DNA of 21,042 nucleotides from Nitrospirae bacterium GWC2_56_14 (GTDB taxonomy: Bacteria; Nitrospirota; UBA9217), in contig MHDY01000161.1 of assembly GCA_001803705.1 (NCBI GenBank), positions 3,535-24,576 of the forward strand, read 5' to 3'. Below the pieces are notes generated by a model, which worked only from the letters and a program-made list of their open reading frames with translations, was not told the origin of the DNA and ran no database searches. The translations under genes and the position numbers were made by a program. Every line of letters starts with the position of its first letter. Positions within the stretch are counted from its first letter, which is position 1. Shown piece by piece: positions 1 through 6,646 of this stretch.

Positions 1-551
1 ATGAGGGCCTCGTCGGCGACCCGCTCGTCCTTGATCCGCACGATCTTGCCCGGGATGCCGACGACCGTGGAATGGTCAGGCACGTCCTGGAGCACCACGG
101 CATTGGCGCCGACCTTGACGTAATCCCCTATGGTGATCGGACCGAGCACCTTCGCGCCGGCGCCCACGACCACATGGCTGCCCAGCGTGGGATGCCGTTT
201 GCCCCGTTGCTTGCCGGTGCCTCCCAGCGTCACCCCCTGGAAAAGCGTCACGTTGTTCCCGACCTCGCTGGTCTCGCCGATGACGACGCCCATGCCGTGG
301 TCGATGAACATGCCCGAACCGATGGTCGCGCCGGGATGGATCTCGATGCCGGTCAGGAACCGCGCAAGCTGCGACAAGGCGCGGGGCACAAAAGGAATAC
401 GCCGTTTCCACAGCCAGTGCGCAAGCCGGTAGGACAACAGCGCATGGAACCCCGCGTAGGTCAGAACGACCTCGACCTTGCTCGTCGCCGCGGGGTCCAT
501 GGAAAGCGCCGCGTGAAAATCTTTTTTTATTTTATCGAACGTCTCGCTCAT
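1..551 (-). CDS. cysE: Serine O-acetyltransferase, 3' end cut by window edge
   Basis: Transfers acetyl from acetyl-CoA to L-serine, giving O-acetylserine, the first step of cysteine synthesis in the cytoplasm. The 183 visible residues begin MSETFDKIKKDF and lead into a left-handed beta-helix of hexapeptide repeats (about residues 70-170). FIDHGMGVVIGET (82-94) holds the catalytic Asp/His pair of the family, and GVTLGGTG and VGIPGKIV are typical of CysE. The N-terminal domain is short, as in the compact CysE type rather than the long enterobacterial one. The frame stays open to base 1, so the end is missing. The ATG at 551 fits the family's start, but no strong ribosome binding site precedes it and a repeat begins six bases upstream. 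It follows ispF in the same direction, 120 bases downstream. Function is clear; the exact start is slightly uncertain. Confidence 0.93.
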   Translation of the reverse strand, partial: MSETFDKIKKDFHAALSMDPAATSKVEVVLTYAGFHALLSYRLAHWLWKRRIPFVPRALSQLARFLTGIEIHPGATIGSGMFIDHGMGVVIGETSEVGNNVTLFQGVTLGGTGKQRGKRHPTLGSHVVVGAGAKVLGPITIGDYVKVGANAVVLQDVPDHSTVVGIPGKIVRIKDERVADEAL

Positions 552-556
552 GATCA

Positions 557-662
557 ATTTCGGATTGCGGATTTCGGACATCGTGGTCTGTGACCATTGC
601 GGAATACCTGCGCGGCTGCGTTTTTGTTTTTAATCCACAATCTGCAATCCGCAATCCGAAAT
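557..662. repeat. Inverted pair of heptad repeats (GCGGATT type)
   Basis: A perfect 17-base inverted repeat has arms at 557-573 (ATTTCGGATTGCGGATT) and 646-662. Each arm is a short run of a 7-base unit, NCGGATT, and the right side carries a further unit from about 639. The pair fills most of the space between ispF and cysE and almost touches the cysE start codon. Such short dispersed heptads are usually multicopy in a genome; only this pair is seen here. Confidence 0.8.
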
Positions 663-671
663 CGCCATTCC

Positions 672-1148
672 TCAGACCTCTTGCACGATCGTGCAGGCGG
701 CGTATGCCGCGATCCCTTCACCCCTGCCTGCAAAACCGAGCCCCTCGGTCGTGGTCGCCTTGACATTGACTGCCGATGGTTCCACCTGGAGCGCCGCTGC
801 AATATTCGCGACCATGGCGGGAATGTGGACAGCCATCTTCGGTTGTTCGGCCACGATGGTCGCATCAACGTTGTTCACGCGATACCCCTTTTTACCCAGC
901 AGGCCGCGGACCTCGGCGAGCAGCAGCAGGCTCGAGATGCCCTTGTACTGAACAGCGGTGTCGGGGAAATGCTTTCCGATGTCTCCAAGCCCTGCGGCGC
1001 CCAGCAGGGCATCGCATACGGCATGGAGCAGCACATCGGCATCGGAATGCCCCAGCAGCCCTTTTTCGTGGGGAATATCCACGCCGCCGAGGATGAGCTT
1101 GCGCCCTTCGACCAGACGATGGACATCATAGCCGGTGCCGATCCTCAT
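672..1148 (-). CDS. ispF: 2-C-methyl-D-erythritol 2,4-cyclodiphosphate synthase
   Basis: Converts CDP-methylerythritol 2-phosphate to methylerythritol 2,4-cyclodiphosphate with release of CMP, the fifth step of the MEP isoprenoid pathway. The 158-residue length is normal. GTGYDVHRL at the N-terminus and the His of VLLHAVCDALLGA supply the expected zinc ligands Asp8, His10 and His42. GDIGKHFPDT and KATTTEGLGFAGRGEGI, conserved around the substrate and CDP sites, are intact. Its ATG overlaps the ispD stop codon as ATGA, so translation is probably coupled. The ispD-ispF order is the usual one, and cysE follows downstream. Confidence 0.97.
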   Translation of the reverse strand: MRIGTGYDVHRLVEGRKLILGGVDIPHEKGLLGHSDADVLLHAVCDALLGAAGLGDIGKHFPDTAVQYKGISSLLLLAEVRGLLGKKGYRVNNVDATIVAEQPKMAVHIPAMVANIAAALQVEPSAVNVKATTTEGLGFAGRGEGIAAYAACTIVQEV

Positions 1149-1840
1149 GCCTGCCGCCCCTTCAGTATTTCCTCTGCAAGAATGAGGTCCTCCGGCGTGG
1201 TGATCTTGATGTTCTCATAGCTTCCCAGGATCACGCGGACCTTGCCGCCTGCCCGTTCGACCAGCATGGCGTCGTCGGTGCCGAAGGAAGAATGCCGTGC
1301 CGATTCTTCGTAGGCATGTTTCAGTATTTTGGCGGGAAAGGCCTGCGGCGTCTGGATGGACCAGAGCCTGTTCCGGTCCAGCGTCTGGCGGACCATGCCC
1401 TGGTCGTCCACTTCCTTGATCGTGTCCTTGAGCGGTACGCCGACGGTGACGCATTCGCCCTTCCGGGCGTGTTCGACGACCTCGCGGATCATCTCCTGCG
1501 TCACAAAGGGACGCACGCCGTCATGGACAAGCACGATGGAGGCGTTTTTTTCAAGCTTCTGCAGCCCGTGCGAAACGGACTCCTGACGTTCTTTGCCGCC
1601 CACGACCAGCGTTTTTACCTTGGTGATATGATAGCGTTCGATGATCTCCCGGAGGCAGGTCTCCATGTCCTCCTGGGAGAGGATTGGGATGATCTCGTCG
1701 ATGTCGGATGACCGCTGGAACGCGAGCAGGGTGTGTGCCAGCATGGGTTTGTCGCCCAGCGGAAGGAACTGCTTTGCTACCGCCTTCCCCATCCGTTTGC
1801 CCATGCCCGCTGCGGGAATGAGCACGGTTACTTTCGACAT
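1145..1840 (-). CDS. ispD: 2-C-methyl-D-erythritol 4-phosphate cytidylyltransferase
   Basis: Couples CTP to methylerythritol 4-phosphate, the third step of the MEP pathway. The 231-residue protein begins MSKVTVLIPAAGMGKRMG, the glycine-rich nucleotidyltransferase loop. VLVHDGVRPF carries the metal-binding Asp, and QTPQAF, FGTDDAMLVE and the closing ITTPEDLILAE are typical of IspD. A longer reading from a GTG at 1846 is possible, but AGAGG lies at the right distance from the ATG at 1840 and overlaps the GTG, so the ATG is preferred. It overlaps ispF by four bases and lies 64 bases downstream of the MglA-type gene. Confidence 0.97.
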   Translation of the reverse strand: MSKVTVLIPAAGMGKRMGKAVAKQFLPLGDKPMLAHTLLAFQRSSDIDEIIPILSQEDMETCLREIIERYHITKVKTLVVGGKERQESVSHGLQKLEKNASIVLVHDGVRPFVTQEMIREVVEHARKGECVTVGVPLKDTIKEVDDQGMVRQTLDRNRLWSIQTPQAFPAKILKHAYEESARHSSFGTDDAMLVERAGGKVRVILGSYENIKITTPEDLILAEEILKGRQA

Positions 1841-1904
1841 GTTCACCTCTCTGGACCCGTCGGACCGCAGCAGCCGGGAGCGGCGCGGCCGACGCAGCGG
1901 AACA

Positions 1905-2816
1905 TCACTTTTTGATGCCCTTTACGAAGACCTTGAAACGCTTCGCCAGCGGAGCATCCATATCGATCGTAACGCGAAGCTGGAACTGGTCTTCCTTGCC
2001 GTCGGTCACCACCTCAAAGGGAAGGATGATCTGACTGTCCTCCATGTGCGGCTGTCCCAGATGCACCTTCACCCCCGCTTCGACCGCCTCTTCCAGCGCC
2101 GCCATTGCCGGCTTTGCTTCCGCCATGGCGGAATCGGCAAGCGATGGTTCCGGCTGCACCTGGTCCAGCGGCTCCGCGACTCCCTTATCCGCCCGCGATA
2201 CGATATCGCCGATCGAGAAGTTGTGCCGCTCCGGATGCTTCTGCATGTCCTGGAGCACCTGTTTGGAAACGGACGTAAAGGTCTTGAGCACGCCCTCGCC
2301 GGTCATGGCGATCGCCTCGTACGAGGGGATCATGCGCGGGTTCAAGGCGGCGTTCAGTTCATCGACGGACAGCACATCGGGCAGATCGCGCTTGTTATAC
2401 TGCAGGACCATGGGAAAATCCGAAAGGTCGATGCCCATGTCCGAAAAATTGTCCCGGAGATTGGCAAGGCTTTCGAGGTTCGCATCGAGCATGGCGCGCT
2501 GGGAATCGGCCACGAAGATGACGCCGTCGGCGCCCTTCAGCACCAGTTTGCGCGTGGCATTGTAGAACACCTGGCCCGGCACGGTGTAGAGATGGAACCG
2601 CACCTTGTAATTCTTGATCGTACCGAGCTCTACCGGAAGGAAATCGAAAAAGAGCGTGCGGTCGGTTTCCGTGGCGAGCGAAATGAGCTTGCCGCGCTGC
2701 GTCGGCGCGATGCGGTGATAGATCATGTGGATGTTCGTGGTCTTGCCGCAGAGGCCCGGCCCGTAATACACGATCTTCGCGTTGATCTCTCTGGTGGTGT
2801 GGTTAACTAATGCCAT
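1905..2816 (-). CDS. MglA-type small Ras-like GTPase with C-terminal extension
   Basis: A cytoplasmic GTPase of the MglA family, whose members set cell polarity and direct gliding or type IV pilus machinery. The first 190 residues are a full MglA domain: P-loop GPGLCGKTT (19-27), a switch region including TVPGQVFYNATRKLVLKGAD (78-97) and the base-recognition motif NKRDLP (141-146). MglA proteins are usually close to 195 residues; this one has 303. About 105 extra residues contain an Ala/Glu-rich linker (about 205-245) and a small predicted alpha/beta module ending KRFKVFVKGIKK. No mglB (roadblock) gene lies beside it. The start matches the family, yet no Shine-Dalgarno sequence precedes it, and a promoter ends only five bases upstream. 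The role in this organism is inferred. Confidence 0.9.
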   Translation of the reverse strand: MALVNHTTREINAKIVYYGPGLCGKTTNIHMIYHRIAPTQRGKLISLATETDRTLFFDFLPVELGTIKNYKVRFHLYTVPGQVFYNATRKLVLKGADGVIFVADSQRAMLDANLESLANLRDNFSDMGIDLSDFPMVLQYNKRDLPDVLSVDELNAALNPRMIPSYEAIAMTGEGVLKTFTSVSKQVLQDMQKHPERHNFSIGDIVSRADKGVAEPLDQVQPEPSLADSAMAEAKPAMAALEEAVEAGVKVHLGQPHMEDSQIILPFEVVTDGKEDQFQLRVTIDMDAPLAKRFKVFVKGIKK

Positions 2817-2821
2817 GGGTC

Positions 2822-2850
2822 ATAATTGCATAAAACACTGTGCATGTCAA
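2822..2850 (-). promoter_or_regulatory. Sigma-70-type promoter giving a probably leaderless mglA-type mRNA
   Basis: On the minus strand TTGACA (2850-2845) and AATTAT (2827-2822) are 17 bases apart. The normal distance from the -10 box to the start site puts +1 at or next to the A of the ATG at 2816. The absence of a ribosome binding site agrees with a leaderless message. Confidence 0.5.
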
Positions 2851-2860
2851 TACCGCCAGG

Positions 2861-3679
2861 TCACAGTTTCCGCGCGTTGAACGTGTTCAAAGCCATGATA
2901 TGCGTTGCATCGTTCTTGCTGGCAAGCAGCGGCACCGTCCGCTCCAGTCCGACCACAATATGGTCGAGCGAGATGCCCTCCAGGTCGGTGATCACGCCGT
3001 CGGCCTCTTCGAGGATCAGCATGCCGGCGGCGTAGTCGAAGGCGCGCGAGGCCGTGGCCGTTGCAAAGACACTGAGCGCGCCCGAGGCAAGGTAGGCAAG
3101 GTCCAGGGCCGTCGAGCCGAAGCACCGCGTACGCTGCGCATGGCCCAGGAGCGGCATGAGCCGCGGAAAGTCGGCCTTGGGCGACGAAGCCTCGAAAGCC
3201 ACGATGGAAATGCCCTGCAGCGGAGAGGTCGTGATCCGTTTGCCGTTCTTATACGCGCCGCTCCCGCGCACCGCCCAGAACTCGTCGCCCACGGCGAGGT
3301 TGATCACATATCCCACGGCCAGGGTGGAAAGCGTGTCTCCGTTCAGGAGCGCCAGAGAGGTCGAGAAAAAGGGGATGCCGCTCTTGGCGTTGTTGCTCCC
3401 GTCAATGGGGTCCACGAGCACGATCTTTTTCCCGTCGCCGAACTTTCTGACGCCCAGTTCTTCGGAGATCAGCGTGAACGATTCCCCTGCCCGGTGCGCT
3501 TTCTCGAGCGCGGCAACAACGATGTCCTCTGCCCACTTGTCCACCGGGAAGGTCTTGTCCCCGCCCGCGCCTTTGCCCAGCGGCGTCTTGCCGCCCTCCT
3601 GCGCCAGGATCACGGACAACCCGTCGCGCATCTTTTTGCCGATTCCTTTGAATACTTCCAGCCATTGTTCGTTCGTCAT
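2861..3679 (-). CDS. Inositol monophosphatase-family phosphatase
   Basis: A metal-dependent sugar-phosphate phosphatase of the IMPase/FBPase/CysQ superfamily, 272 residues and cytoplasmic. Motifs appear in order: ISEELG (about 95, metal-binding Glu), VDPIDGSNN (about 108-116, the metal-binding DPxDG motif) and AFDYAAGMLILEEADG (the WDxAAG motif with Phe in place of Trp). The SNN after DPIDG differs from the usual T-x-N, so the substrate could be inositol phosphate, fructose 1,6-bisphosphate or another sugar phosphate; the sequence does not decide. GAAGGAG lies at good distance from the ATG at 3679. Downstream the MglA-type gene follows after 44 bases with its own promoter. Upstream, within 20 bases, begins a TCAGGGT repeat array. 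Confidence 0.88.
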   Translation of the reverse strand: MTNEQWLEVFKGIGKKMRDGLSVILAQEGGKTPLGKGAGGDKTFPVDKWAEDIVVAALEKAHRAGESFTLISEELGVRKFGDGKKIVLVDPIDGSNNAKSGIPFFSTSLALLNGDTLSTLAVGYVINLAVGDEFWAVRGSGAYKNGKRITTSPLQGISIVAFEASSPKADFPRLMPLLGHAQRTRCFGSTALDLAYLASGALSVFATATASRAFDYAAGMLILEEADGVITDLEGISLDHIVVGLERTVPLLASKNDATHIMALNTFNARKL

Positions 3680-3697
3680 GCGTTCTCCTTCGAAGTG

Positions 3698-3751
3698 CAG
3701 GGTTCAGGGTCAAAATACAGGATACGGGGTTCAGGGGTCAGGGTACAGGGT
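3698..3751 (+). repeat. TCAGGGT heptad array, left flank of four-helix-bundle gene
   Basis: Degenerate tandem copies of TCAGGGT/ACAGGGT on the plus strand, for example CAGGGTTCAGGGT at 3698-3710 and GGTCAGGGTACAGGGT at the right end. Orientation is opposite to the other arrays in the window, so this one and 4167-4250 face each other across the gene between them. Confidence 0.85.
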
Positions 3752-3760
3752 GATTACAAA

Positions 3761-4123
3761 TCAAGACAATGACTTGATCAGTCCCTGAAGCATTTTCATC
3801 GTCTCCTGCCTCTTCGCGTTAACATGATCAAAATCCTCGATGGTCATATAGCCGAGATCCCGCGACAGGAGTAATAGAGTATCAAGCTCTCCTAATGAGC
3901 CTTTGGCGATAAAAAGAAATTGTAGATATTCTTTTCTGTGATTTCGTTCGTAGCCTTCGGCGATATTAGCAGGGACGGAGACTGCTGCTCTTTGAAGCTG
4001 AGAAGTCAATCCATAGATTTCCGCTTTGGGAAACTTTCTGGTTATACGATAGAGGTCCAATGTCAGGGCATAAGCGCGCTGCCAAACGTTCAGCTCGCGA
4101 AATCCGGTTATCTTGTTCACCAT
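3761..4123 (-). CDS. Four-helix-bundle protein (23S rRNA intervening-sequence / S23 family)
   Basis: A 120-residue, almost wholly helical protein of the four-helix-bundle family first known from intervening sequences in bacterial 23S rRNA genes. Recognisable stretches are FRELNVWQRAYALTLDLYR, IYGLTSQLQRAAVSVPANIAEG and EYLQFLFIAKGSLGELDTLL; the SVPANIAEG core is the family signature. Biochemical function is unknown, and there is no rRNA here. The ATG at 4123 is chosen because AGGAG sits six bases upstream; a TTG at 4129 would touch that site. Base composition looks more AT-rich than in the neighbours, and TCAGGGT arrays bound the gene on both sides in inverted orientation, which suggests acquisition as a unit between the phosphatase gene and uvrC. 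Confidence 0.9.
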   Translation of the reverse strand: MVNKITGFRELNVWQRAYALTLDLYRITRKFPKAEIYGLTSQLQRAAVSVPANIAEGYERNHRKEYLQFLFIAKGSLGELDTLLLLSRDLGYMTIEDFDHVNAKRQETMKMLQGLIKSLS

Positions 4124-4166
4124 CCGCAACTCCTGCCCAGCATTCCTGTCCCTGCTGTTGACTGCC

Positions 4167-4250
4167 GTCTTCCCTGTACCCTGAACCCTATCCCCTGTAC
4201 CCTGATTCTAGGTCTTCCCTGCACCCTGAACCCTGTCCCCTGTACCCTGA
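4167..4250 (-). repeat. TCAGGGT heptad array, two 39-base copies
   Basis: Two 39-base direct copies (4167-4205 and 4212-4250) differ at only two positions. Each consists of ACCCTGA-type heptads on the plus strand, that is TCAGGGT on the minus strand. The uvrC stop codon (4210-4208) lies between them, so the second copy encodes the last dozen residues of UvrC (about GTGDRVQGAG). Confidence 0.9.
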
Positions 4251-6211
4251 AAGAATTCGATCACTTCCCCCGCCGCCTTCTTCGACATTCCCTTAACCGC
4301 CGCCAGTTCCTCCACCGTCGCCTGTTTGATCTTTTCGAGGCTGCCGAAATGCCGGAGCAGCGCCTTCTTCCTTGTTTCGCCGATGCCGGAGATATCATCG
4401 AGTTCGGATCTGATGGCTCGTTTGTCGCGCAGTTTGCGGTGATAGGTGATGGCAAAGCGGTGCGCTTCGTCCCGCACCCGTGCGACCAGGTGCGTAATGG
4501 AGCTCGTGGGTTCCAGGACGATGGGCTCCTCGACACCCGGGAGGAAGACCCGCTCGAATTCCCGTATGGACCCTTCTTCGCCGCTCCGCGCCTTGGCCAG
4601 TCCGAGCACGTCAGGCACTTTACTGAAGCCCTCCCCTTCATGGCCGATAATGCGGGCCACGCCGAGGGGAGGGTTGGGTGAGGATGGGCTTCCCGGTCCC
4701 TGCGATGACCCACCCTCACCTTGGTCCTCCCCCTGAGGGGGAGGATATGATGATCCTGAAGGCTGCGCAATAATCCCGAGCTCCATAAGCACATCGAGAG
4801 CGGCGTTCAGCTGGCCCTTGCCGCCATCGATCAGGATCAGGTCAGGGAGTATACCTTCTTCCTTCGCCTTTGTATACCGCCGCCTGATGACCTCGGCCAT
4901 GCTGGCGAAATCATCGGACCCCACGACCGTTCGGATCTTGTATCGTTTATAGTTGCGTTTATCAGGCAGATTATTCTCGAAGCTCACCAGGCTCGCCACC
5001 GACTCGGTGCCCTGGATGTTCGATATGTCGAAGGCCTCGATCCTGCGCGGCAGGTTCCGAAGCCCCAGTTCCTCCTGCAAGCGAAGCAGGATGCGCTCCT
5101 TGCTCTTGCGCGACAGCAGGTGTTCCTTGAGCGATTGGGCCGCGTTGTCCGAAGCCATCTGCACAAGTTCCCGCTTCCTGCCGCGCTGCGGGACCTGGAC
5201 GTCCACGCTGGCCGCACGCTTTTCAATGAGCCAGGCCTCGAACACCTGACGGTCCGGCATCTCCCTCGGCAGCAGCACCTCGCCCGGCACTATCAGCTCC
5301 TTGGCATAGAACTGATGGAGGACGTCGGCAAGGACCTCCTCATCTGCCCTGCCATGAACATCGGCAATATAGAAATCCTTCCTGCCCAAAAGCATGCCGT
5401 TCCTGATGAACAGCAACTGGATGTCCGCGTGGCCGCCTTCCGACGCCATGCCGATCACATCCTGGTTCTCGAACCCCGGGGAGATGATCTTCTGCTTCTC
5501 AAAGGCCCCTTCGATCTTCGCGATCCGGTCCCGGAGCTCGGCAGCGCGCTCGTAATCCTGATGTTCCGACGCCCCTTCCATGCGCTGCTTCAGCAGGTCC
5601 ACGAGGTCGCGGTTCTTGCCTTCGATGAACAGCCGCACCTGGCCGACAATATCCTGGTAGGCTTCCTTGTCCGCGCCGGCCGAACAGGGCGCCATGCACC
5701 GGCCGATCTGGTTCTGTACGCAGGGCCGCTCGGGCTTGTCCTTATTGAATTCTTTTTTGCAGGTGGCAAGCGGGAACGTGCGGCGGATGAGCGACAAAAG
5801 CTCCCACATGCCGCCGGCTGGCACATACGGGCCGTAATAGACCGCGCCGTCCTTCTTCAGTCCCCGGACCACGTCAAGGCGGGGATACTCGGCTTTGAGA
5901 TCGAACCGGAGGTAGGGGTAGTTCTTATCGTCGCGGAGAACGATGTTGAAGCGGGGGTGGTGCTTCTTGATGAGATTGGCTTCCAGTATCAGGGCTTCAA
6001 GCTCCGTGTGGGTCACGATGGTCTCAAGGTCCGCGATCAAACGCACCATGATCTCGGTCTTCTCGCCCTTGGACCCCTTCTGGAAATAGGAGCGCACCCG
6101 GCTCTTGAGCGACAAAGCCTTGCCGATGTAGATGATGTGTCCCGCGTGGTCCTTCATGATATAGATGCCGGGAGCATCGGGGAGGTTCTGGAGTTTTTCT
6201 TCGAGCGTCAT
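4208..6211 (-). CDS. uvrC: Excinuclease ABC subunit C, with in-frame insertion
   Basis: Makes both incisions beside a DNA lesion after recruitment by UvrB in nucleotide excision repair. Domains in order: GIY-YIG nuclease (APGIYIMKD at 13, IYIGKA at 27, Arg39), a cysteine cluster (about 151-176), UVR motif for UvrB binding (about 200-238), RNase H-like nuclease (EAFDISNIQG with Asp395, LIDGGKGQLNAAL with Asp462, DEAHRF with His584) and paired helix-hairpin-helix (DISGIGETRKKALL, VKGMSKKAAGEV). At 667 residues it is somewhat longer than usual. Residues about 485-529 are a Gly/Pro/Ser-rich insertion encoded by a palindromic repeat, between catalytic Asp462 and His584. The last dozen residues come from a heptad repeat. 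The start matches the family but lacks a clear ribosome binding site. Confidence 0.95.
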   Translation of the reverse strand: MTLEEKLQNLPDAPGIYIMKDHAGHIIYIGKALSLKSRVRSYFQKGSKGEKTEIMVRLIADLETIVTHTELEALILEANLIKKHHPRFNIVLRDDKNYPYLRFDLKAEYPRLDVVRGLKKDGAVYYGPYVPAGGMWELLSLIRRTFPLATCKKEFNKDKPERPCVQNQIGRCMAPCSAGADKEAYQDIVGQVRLFIEGKNRDLVDLLKQRMEGASEHQDYERAAELRDRIAKIEGAFEKQKIISPGFENQDVIGMASEGGHADIQLLFIRNGMLLGRKDFYIADVHGRADEEVLADVLHQFYAKELIVPGEVLLPREMPDRQVFEAWLIEKRAASVDVQVPQRGRKRELVQMASDNAAQSLKEHLLSRKSKERILLRLQEELGLRNLPRRIEAFDISNIQGTESVASLVSFENNLPDKRNYKRYKIRTVVGSDDFASMAEVIRRRYTKAKEEGILPDLILIDGGKGQLNAALDVLMELGIIAQPSGSSYPPPQGEDQGEGGSSQGPGSPSSPNPPLGVARIIGHEGEGFSKVPDVLGLAKARSGEEGSIREFERVFLPGVEEPIVLEPTSSITHLVARVRDEAHRFAITYHRKLRDKRAIRSELDDISGIGETRKKALLRHFGSLEKIKQATVEELAAVKGMSKKAAGEVIEFFQGTGDRVQGAGKT
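4629..4745. repeat. Palindromic repeat element inserted in frame in uvrC
   Basis: Three stem-loops lie in a row: a perfect 9-base stem at 4629-4637/4665-4673 (CCCTCCCCT/AGGGGAGGG), a 13-base stem with two mismatches at 4676-4688/4709-4721, and a perfect 9-base stem at 4725-4733/4737-4745 (TCCTCCCCC/GGGGGAGGA). The span of 117 bases is 39 codons, so the uvrC frame continues. Motifs such as CCCTCACC and CCCCCTGAGGGGG are typical of dispersed intergenic palindromes in environmental bacterial genomes (from general knowledge). Confidence 0.8.
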
Positions 6212-6303
6212 GGCAGAATTATTTTACCACGGATCAAGGCTGGAGAAGAAGGGAAAGAATGAACAGCAGAGCTGCAGGGCGAATTGGAATTCACCTGTTC
6301 TAT

Positions 6304-6558
6304 TTATTTGCAGGAACGTCCGCCAACGATCACGAACCGATCACGGATGATCCTCCGGAACCGCGGCGTGTAGATGAGCTCGAAAACCTCATCCTTGCCC
6401 GGAAAAAGGTTCAGCGCGGCCCGGCGCGTGCTCTTCAGGATGTCAAATGCTTCACGGAGCGTCAGGTCCCTCTGCTGCATGAGTACAGCCTGGTTGAGGT
6501 CCACGATAAATCGCAGCATCCGCAGCTTTTTTTCTTCTTCCCGCAATGCCTCGTTCAT
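6304..6558 (-). CDS. Small conserved-looking hypothetical protein
   Basis: An 84-residue cytoplasmic protein with no signal peptide or membrane segment. It starts with a charged helix (EALREEEKKLRMLRFIVDLN), then LREAFDILKSTRRAALNLFPGK, then a basic end with YTPRFRRIIRDRF. The pattern suggests mostly helical structure with a basic surface. I believe similar short proteins exist in related genomes, but I cannot name a family or function. GGGAAAG lies just before the ATG at 6558, and a promoter with a palindromic spacer lies directly upstream (6573-6602). uvrC begins 92 bases downstream in the same direction with no terminator seen, so the two are probably cotranscribed. Confidence 0.75.
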   Translation of the reverse strand: MNEALREEEKKLRMLRFIVDLNQAVLMQQRDLTLREAFDILKSTRRAALNLFPGKDEVFELIYTPRFRRIIRDRFVIVGGRSCK

Positions 6559-6572
6559 ATGCTTTCCCGGTA

Positions 6573-6602
6573 TTATTAATCTGCAGTATGATACTGCGTC
6601 AA
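6573..6602 (-). promoter_or_regulatory. Promoter with palindromic spacer (possible operator)
   Basis: On the minus strand TTGACG (6602-6597) and TAATAA (6578-6573) are 18 bases apart. The spacer contains the perfect dyad GCAGTAT-C-ATACTGC (6583-6597 on the window). A repressor bound there would block RNA polymerase. It would drive the 84-residue gene and probably uvrC. The dyad has no recognised regulator. Confidence 0.4.
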
Positions 6603-6646
6603 CATTCCATTTTTCAATAGCCGAGTCGGGAACCCTTTGCCTCTCT

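Noticed and set aside
3698..4250. Heptad arrays read as a CRISPR array or insertion-sequence ends
   Set aside because: Units are contiguous heptads without unique spacers, and there is no cas gene or transposase.
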